NCBI GenBank assembly: GCA_910587905.1
Contig: CAJUOF010000006.1
Span: 1 to 11,445, forward strand
Source of the DNA: an uncultured Lachnospiraceae bacterium
Lineage (GTDB): Bacteria > Bacillota_A > Clostridia > Lachnospirales > Lachnospiraceae
Length of the DNA stretch: 11,445 bases
Reading direction: 5' to 3'
Shown: piece after piece, positions 7,647-11,445 of the stretch
Position numbering within the stretch: position 1 is the first letter of the stretch
Layout: each line of letters starts with the position of its first letter
Program-made: the position numbers and the translations under genes
The notes under the pieces: generated by a model
The model's input: only the letters and a program-made list of their open reading frames with translations
Database searches by the model: none
Told to the model about the DNA's origin: nothing

Positions 7647-7675
7647 ATTGTACTATCGAAAAACCAGTTTGTCAA
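7647..7675 (-). promoter_or_regulatory. Sigma-A-type promoter of the M60/cohesin-like operon
   Basis: On the minus strand, TTGACA (7675-7670) is followed by exactly 17 bases and then TACAAT (7652-7647). This is a perfect -35 and a five-of-six -10 hexamer with optimal spacing. Transcription should start near 7640, giving a leader of roughly 95 bases before the ATG at 7543. The consensus match argues for vegetative transcription, so control is probably by a regulator binding nearby rather than by a weak core promoter. Confidence 0.82.
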
Positions 7676-7680
7676 TCGAA
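7655..7680 (-). promoter_or_regulatory. Direct repeats TTCGAT spaced 20 bp at the promoter (candidate regulator site)
   Basis: On the minus strand TTCGAT occurs at 7680-7675 and again at 7660-7655. The first copy ends on the first base of the -35 box and the second lies in the spacer. The 20-bp period is about two helical turns, so both copies face the same side of the DNA, as expected for a direct-repeat regulator site. A chance match of a 6-mer in AT-rich DNA is possible. Confidence 0.35.
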
Positions 7681-7778
7681 CAAGATCGCCGGTTTTCTGA
7701 TTTTTGGGGCTAAAAAAACGGGAACCCATATTCTGTATTTCGGTCTCCGTTTCTTCCTATATATAGTATATAATAATG

Positions 7779-7814
7779 GAAAAAAACCGGGGGCTCATGA
7801 CTGAATCCCCGGTT
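7779..7814 (-). terminator. Rho-independent terminator after the cupin gene
   Basis: On the minus strand AACCGGGG (7814-7807) pairs perfectly with CCCCGGTT (7792-7785) around a 14-base loop, and a run of six T follows the paired CCCCGG. It starts 18 bases after the cupin stop codon and separates that gene from the M60 promoter downstream. The rest of the gap at 7559-7778 holds the M60 promoter, an AT-rich TATATA stretch near 7759-7775 and nothing else I recognise. Confidence 0.85.
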
Positions 7815-7831
7815 CCAATACATGCTTCTGC

Positions 7832-9073
7832 TCACCCTTTTCCAAATCTCACTTCGCAGTCCTTCCGATCCACGCTCTTCGGCTCCTCCGGGTTGTTGGG
7901 GCCGAAATGCTTCAGGATCACAATGGGCTCGTACCTGCTGTGGTTTTCGACGACAATGCCCTCCTTCGCCGCCTTCTCCGACACGAAGTACTCGTCGCCG
8001 CTCTGCTGCCCGAACCGCAGCATGGTGGCCGTCTCCGCATCAAAGACGCCGAACCTCCCGTGGCCCTGGACGAAAATGCATCCGTAGGCCGCCGGATCCT
8101 TGACGGTCACCGTCTGGCCGGGATAGACCGTCAGCTCCTTGGCGCACACATAGCCGTTGGCGTAGGAGACCCATTTTTCCACATACTGCTCCGTCTCCCT
8201 GTGAACCACCGGCGGACGGAAATAAGTCCTCTTATAATGAGGATCCACGTTCTTCTCCCAGTCCAGAAGGCCGAAAATATAGTCAATGTCGTCCTTCTTG
8301 TCCTCCGGGCACTCCTCCACCAGCATGTCCCTGGGATAGATCTCCCCGGAGACCACGTTCTCCTGGACGGAATTCACGTCCGAATTCCACTGGGGCTCAT
8401 AGGTCAGCCAGGAGGCCGGCGCATGGATAACCCCCGCCGGCGTGTACCAGCCGGTTCCAAGCTCCGCCCGGTAGGCCCTGGAAAGCTCCGTGATCCTGGT
8501 ATCCCCGTCGTTGTAGTGGCGAAGCCGCTCCTTCACGTCCTCCGGGTCTGCGTCCGGGTCAAAGCCGAAATAGGTGGCATTGCATTCCCCGGGATAATTG
8601 TTGAGCTGCCTGGGGAAATAGTAGGACTCCGGCTTCCCCAGCTTCCCGACCCTGGCCGCCGCCTCGAAAGTCAGGTGGACATGGTGGAACAGGGGATTCT
8701 CAAAATCAAAAAACTTCGAGTACATGGGCCAGCCGCCGTAGGTGTTCATCAGCTCCTCGCCGACCACCTCCGCCCCCAGCACGTCGATGGCCTCCTTGAG
8801 GGTGAACTTCTCGTCCGAGTCCGGCGAGACCGCCACATAGCTCATGCCCTCGTCCGGAGCCGCCAGGGGGCCGTTGTTGGCGGCGATGGTCGAAGAAAAC
8901 CACCGCTCCTTGATGGAGCCCCGCTCGATGCCCAGCGCATAATAATCGTCCGGATGGAGCTTCAGCCGGTGCCCCGCCTTGCCGAACCGTCTCGGCACAA
9001 AAGTCGGATACAGGCGGAACACGCCCTTCCCCTCGTCAAACGTCTTTCGGATCAACGCCTTGTCTGTTGCCAT
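7832..9073 (-). CDS. Phosphomannose-isomerase-like cupin protein, probable sugar isomerase of unknown substrate
   Basis: This 413-residue protein starts at MATDKALIRK, where AGGAGG lies 7 bases upstream of ATG 9073. A longer in-frame start at 9139 has no such site and would run through the hairpin at 9111-9135. The sequence resembles type I mannose-6-phosphate isomerases. HHVH at 130-133 is in the place of the zinc-binding QxH, E149 in GKPESYYF corresponds to the GKxE glutamate, and H217 in YTPAGVIHAP corresponds to the PAGxxHA histidine. A second cupin-like half covers about 290-390 (VKDPAAYGCIFVQGHGRFGV). It is likely a cytoplasmic metal-dependent sugar or sugar-phosphate isomerase, but overall similarity to ManA is low and the substrate is unknown. 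It follows the LacI-type regulator by 85 bases and ends at a terminator. Confidence 0.75.
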   Translation of the reverse strand: MATDKALIRKTFDEGKGVFRLYPTFVPRRFGKAGHRLKLHPDDYYALGIERGSIKERWFSSTIAANNGPLAAPDEGMSYVAVSPDSDEKFTLKEAIDVLGAEVVGEELMNTYGGWPMYSKFFDFENPLFHHVHLTFEAAARVGKLGKPESYYFPRQLNNYPGECNATYFGFDPDADPEDVKERLRHYNDGDTRITELSRAYRAELGTGWYTPAGVIHAPASWLTYEPQWNSDVNSVQENVVSGEIYPRDMLVEECPEDKKDDIDYIFGLLDWEKNVDPHYKRTYFRPPVVHRETEQYVEKWVSYANGYVCAKELTVYPGQTVTVKDPAAYGCIFVQGHGRFGVFDAETATMLRFGQQSGDEYFVSEKAAKEGIVVENHSRYEPIVILKHFGPNNPEEPKSVDRKDCEVRFGKG

Positions 9074-9098
9074 GATGTTACCTCCTTCATATGATTGA

Positions 9099-9126
9099 AA
9101 TTTACAGAAAATTCCCCGTCCTGCAA
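9099..9126 (-). promoter_or_regulatory. Possible weak promoter for the cupin gene
   Basis: On the minus strand TTGCAG (9126-9121), 16 bases and TAAATT (9104-9099) make a modest sigma-A match 25 bases upstream of the ATG at 9073. It overlaps the dyad at 9111-9135, so the dyad could act as an operator on this promoter. Both hexamers have two mismatches and the spacer is one base short. Confidence 0.25.
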
Positions 9127-9135
9127 ACGGGGAAT
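9104..9135 (-). terminator. Hairpin between lacI-type gene and cupin gene (weak terminator/attenuator or operator dyad)
   Basis: ATTCCCCGT and ACGGGGAAT form a perfect 9-bp stem (9127-9135 with 9111-9119) around a 7-base loop. On the minus strand it runs into a short T-rich tract (TTTTCTGT). It stands after the LacI-family stop codon and before the cupin ribosome binding site. The short T-tract suggests partial termination, which would lower cupin expression relative to the upstream genes. A DNA-level operator role is also possible. Confidence 0.55.
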
Positions 9136-9144
9136 CCATCCTGC

Positions 9145-9158
9145 GCTCTCGCGACAGC
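9145..9158. promoter_or_regulatory. CG-centred palindrome, candidate LacI-family operator
   Basis: GCTCTCGCGACAGC is a palindrome with a single mismatched pair and a central CG. This fits the general symmetry of LacI/GalR-family operators, although the AT-rich shoulders usual for that family are lacking. It begins directly after the stop codon of the LacI-type gene and upstream of the cupin gene. Chance occurrence cannot be excluded. Confidence 0.3.
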
Positions 9159-10232
9159 TCATTCAGAAAACATCACGTCCAGGGACTTTCCCGCCGAATT
9201 CATCGTGGAAGCCCGGATCGCCAGGTGGACCCTGAGAAGGATCTCCCTCGGCCCCCCCGCGTCCCCCTCCATCCTCTGGTGAAGGAGCTTCGCCGCCGCC
9301 GCCCCGATCTCAAAACGGGGCACGATCATCGTCGTGATGGAAGGAGACGTGACAATCGAAAGAGCCGTCCCCTCAAAGCCCACGATGGCCGTCTCCTGGG
9401 GCACCGAGATCCCATGCTCCAGGCAGGCGTTCAAGGCCCCCGCCGCCACCTGGTCGTTGACACAGAGGACGCCGTCCACCGAAAGCCCCTCGTCAAGCAG
9501 CTCCTTCATGGAACGATACCCCTCAAGCACCGTATAATTGTTGTTCTTCACATACCTTCGTTCCAGGGACAGGCCATAAGCCGCAAAAGCCTGCTCCACC
9601 CCCCGCGTCGCAAAAGGATAAAGAGGCGCGTCCTCGGCATTGCCCAGATAGGCGACCTTGCGCCTGCCAATCTCCAGAAGGTGTTCCGCCATGGCATAGA
9701 AGGCCGTCTCGTGGTCCGCCCGCACCACGTCCAGCTTCGGATTCATCCGGGGCGCTTCCACGAGGACCACCGGAATGCCGGTCCCACTTTTCGTAAGTCC
9801 GCTCAGAGAGTCGGCATACCGCTCATACTCCTCCCCCGCCTCATACTGCCCCGGGATCAGGATGATGCCGTCCACCCACTGCTTCTCCAGGCTGGCGATC
9901 ATCTCCCGCTCCTTCTCAAAGACCCCGTCGCTCTCCAGGATCACCGGAATGATCTCCTTCTCATAAAAGAACTCACTGACCCCCTTGATGATGTCCGTAT
10001 AATAATTTCTCCTCAAGGTAGGGATCACGATGGCGATCTGGTTGCGCCTCGCGCTCTTTAAGCTGCTGGCGAGGGGATTGGCGCTGTAGCCCGTGTCCCG
10101 GACCGCCCGCCTGACCCGTGCCCGCAGGTCGTCGTCCACGTTCCCCGAGTGGTTTAACACCCGGGAGACCGTGGAAATGCTGACACCTGCGGCCGCCGCC
10201 ACATCCTTGATATTGGCCACACCTTTCCTCAT
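9159..10232 (-). CDS. LacI/GalR-family transcriptional regulator
   Basis: This 357-residue protein is full length for the family. The N-terminal helix-turn-helix is clear (IKDVAAAAGVSISTVSRVLN, residues 8-27), followed by a hinge helix (NPLASSLKS, about 52-60) that contacts the operator minor groove. Residues about 64-340 form the periplasmic-binding-protein-like effector domain, with IAIVIPTLRRNYYTDIIKGV, DGIILIP, AYLGN, DGVLCVNDQVAAGAL and IVGFEGTALSIVTSPSITTM, the usual landmarks. The effector is probably a sugar or sugar derivative. The ATG at 10232 has AAGAGG ten bases upstream. It lies 45 bases after the ATC-hydrolase-like gene and 85 bases before the cupin gene, so it probably regulates this cluster and itself. 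Which ligand it binds cannot be told. Confidence 0.92.
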   Translation of the reverse strand: MRKGVANIKDVAAAAGVSISTVSRVLNHSGNVDDDLRARVRRAVRDTGYSANPLASSLKSARRNQIAIVIPTLRRNYYTDIIKGVSEFFYEKEIIPVILESDGVFEKEREMIASLEKQWVDGIILIPGQYEAGEEYERYADSLSGLTKSGTGIPVVLVEAPRMNPKLDVVRADHETAFYAMAEHLLEIGRRKVAYLGNAEDAPLYPFATRGVEQAFAAYGLSLERRYVKNNNYTVLEGYRSMKELLDEGLSVDGVLCVNDQVAAGALNACLEHGISVPQETAIVGFEGTALSIVTSPSITTMIVPRFEIGAAAAKLLHQRMEGDAGGPREILLRVHLAIRASTMNSAGKSLDVMFSE

Positions 10233-10277
10233 ACCGACAAAACCTCTTGATAAACGACCCGGGAAATGCCGCCGTCC

Positions 10278-10832
10278 TTATACGATGGTCTTTTCCTTCA
10301 GCTTCTCAACCTTGAAATCACAGTAGTCACAGCCGGGCTGCGCACTCGTGCAGAGCCAGGTTCCCTGAAGGTCCAGCGCGTTGGCATGGCCGTAATCGCC
10401 GTAGCTGGCGATGTCACAGAGATAAGAAACCTCCTCCGGAGAAAAGCCCATTTTCTCCCATCCCTGCACCAGGGCACACTTGCCCTCCATGCGCACCGTC
10501 ACGCTCTCCCCGTCCCTCTCAAGGACCTGGTTGCCCACCGCCAGCGTATTGGCGACGCCGTTGGCTCCCACCAGGAAATCCGCCAGCCCCTCGGGATTCC
10601 CCTCGTTGCCCTTTCCGAACCCAAGGCCCAGCGCCTTGTACTCACCATAGGCATAGAGCGCCTTCTTGGCATACTTGTCGAAGAGGTCCTTCGGCATGAC
10701 CTTATAGAAAAATCCCAGATACCTGGCCCGGTCCTCGATGGCCGCCTCGATGAGGGGGCGCACCTCCTCATACGTGTAGGTGTCCTTTTTTGCGTACATT
10801 GCCCGTTCTTCTTTAATTTCTGTTTTCAACAT
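10278..10832 (-). CDS. L-2-amino-thiazoline-4-carboxylate (ATC) hydrolase-family protein
   Basis: This 184-residue protein starts at MLKTEIKEER, where AGGAG lies 7 bases upstream; an in-frame ATG at 10877 lacks such a site and overlaps the preceding gene. The C-terminal half carries Cys-bearing motifs: KCALVQGWEKMGF, a YLCDIA motif with C139, a GTWLC motif with C161, and a terminal PGCDYCDF motif (C168, C171) that recalls the conserved end of the ATC hydrolase family. The founding member hydrolyses ATC on the way to L-cysteine in Pseudomonas, but most Clostridia members are untested. The N-terminal half is helical. It lies 22 bases after an aldo/keto reductase gene and 45 bases before the LacI-type gene, so it is likely part of one transcript with them. 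Family assignment is fairly likely; the reaction here is not known. Confidence 0.65.
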   Translation of the reverse strand: MLKTEIKEERAMYAKKDTYTYEEVRPLIEAAIEDRARYLGFFYKVMPKDLFDKYAKKALYAYGEYKALGLGFGKGNEGNPEGLADFLVGANGVANTLAVGNQVLERDGESVTVRMEGKCALVQGWEKMGFSPEEVSYLCDIASYGDYGHANALDLQGTWLCTSAQPGCDYCDFKVEKLKEKTIV

Positions 10833-10854
10833 AACGATTCTCCTGTCTATTCTA

Positions 10855-11445
10855 TCACAAAGTATTGAAAAAGCCATAGTCTTTTGCGGAAAAATCCGTA
10901 CCCAGCGTCGCTGTCAGATCCTCCATCTGCTTCCCGTTGCTGGCCGCCGCCAAAGGCACCATGGCGAAATCCCTGGTGGCGATGAAACCGAGGAGCGCCT
11001 GGGTCATGCTCCAGCCCTTCTCCCTGCAAAGCTTCGAGAGACCCTCCGCCACCCTTAAATTTTCCTCGGTGCAGAAACAGTTGTCCTTCACGGCCTCCTT
11101 CCCCTTCGTCATCAGCGAGTGGAAAAAGCCGCCGCAGATGCCCATGTAGGGGATCAGGAGGTTCTTGGAATTCCTGTGGTAATCCAGCATATCCTCGTCA
11201 CAGATCACCATGGTCTCGTCAGGATAAGTCCCCATGAACCTCACGCCGGCGTTATACATGGCTTGATTGGCCACGAAGCCCCGGTAGCCCATCCTCTCAC
11301 AGTAGGCGTCCGCCTCCTTCATCTTGGCCGTGGACCAGTTGGAGCAGGCATAGTAGCGGATCTTCCCGGCCCGCTTAAAATCCTCCATGGTCTCGACGAG
11401 CTCCTCCACCGTCCGGCCCTCGTCGTCCCGGTGATAGAAATACAC
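10855..11445 (-). CDS. Aldo/keto reductase, C-terminal part (5' end outside window)
   Basis: The frame is open through the right edge; the GTG at 11445-11443 is simply an internal Val codon. The 196 visible residues match the C-terminal two thirds of an aldo/keto reductase TIM barrel. They include the strand YFYHRDDEG, TVEELVETMEDFKRAGKIRY, the CSN of the NADP(H)-binding SN pair (residues 35-36 of the fragment), NQAMYN (60-65) and the C-terminal cofactor helix region WSMTQALLGFI with VPLAAASNGKQMEDL. The catalytic Asp/Tyr/Lys would be in the missing part; the catalytic His may be H5 in YFYHRDD. These enzymes reduce aldehydes or ketones or oxidise sugars with NADP(H) in the cytoplasm. The gene lies upstream of the ATC-hydrolase-like gene, suggesting a shared transcript. 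Confidence 0.88.
   Translation of the reverse strand: MYFYHRDDEGRTVEELVETMEDFKRAGKIRYYACSNWSTAKMKEADAYCERMGYRGFVANQAMYNAGVRFMGTYPDETMVICDEDMLDYHRNSKNLLIPYMGICGGFFHSLMTKGKEAVKDNCFCTEENLRVAEGLSKLCREKGWSMTQALLGFIATRDFAMVPLAAASNGKQMEDLTATLGTDFSAKDYGFFNTL

Noticed and set aside
7759..7775. TATATATAGTATATAAT as a promoter
   Set aside because: A -10-like hexamer is present on both strands, but no acceptable -35 lies 16-18 bases upstream on either.
7907..9094. A 395-codon open frame on the plus strand, opposite the cupin gene
   Set aside because: It is antisense to a protein with recognisable metal-site motifs and a good ribosome binding site; the composition is that of a codon-bias shadow.
9225..10061. 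A 278-codon open frame on the plus strand, opposite the LacI-type gene
   Set aside because: It is a shadow of a clear LacI-family gene, rich in Arg, His and Pro, with no domain pattern.

Overview
The window looks like chromosomal DNA from a GC-rich member of the Clostridia, most likely a gut Lachnospiraceae. This is inferred from AGGAGG ribosome binding sites, a TTGACA/TACAAT promoter, a TGD-type surface-sorting tail, a FIVAR domain and the general protein style; no rRNA or other phylogenetic marker is present. There are eight protein-coding genes, two of them cut by the window ends. I see no tRNA, rRNA, CRISPR array or insertion sequence.

Left edge (1-1138, plus strand): the C-terminal part of an ECF-type sigma factor overlaps by 29 bases a gene for a single-pass membrane protein. 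That protein has a short cytoplasmic N-terminus and a beta-rich external domain. Together they look like a sigma factor with a membrane-bound partner or sensor.

Centre (1159-7543, minus strand): a two-gene operon runs from a strong promoter at 7647-7675. The first gene encodes a secreted multidomain peptidase of about 1,795 residues in the M60 (enhancin-like, mucin/glycoprotein-targeting) family. It carries an HEIGH zinc motif, Fn3 and galactose-binding-like modules and an internal dockerin. The second gene, 19 bases downstream, encodes a membrane- or wall-anchored protein with a probable cohesin-like domain, a FIVAR domain and a C-terminal anchor. The peptidase has no anchor of its own, so the likely arrangement is that the small protein holds the peptidase on the cell surface by a cohesin-dockerin contact. 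This two-gene surface complex is the most interesting content of the window.

Right part (7832-11445, minus strand): in transcription order there is a truncated aldo/keto reductase, an ATC-hydrolase-family protein, a LacI-family regulator and a phosphomannose-isomerase-like cupin. A hairpin terminator follows the cupin gene. Spacing of 22 and 45 bases suggests that the first three are cotranscribed. The 85-base gap before the cupin gene holds two dyad-symmetry elements that could be an attenuator and/or an operator. The substrate of this cluster cannot be read from the sequence, but the pattern is that of a small regulated sugar or small-molecule metabolism locus.
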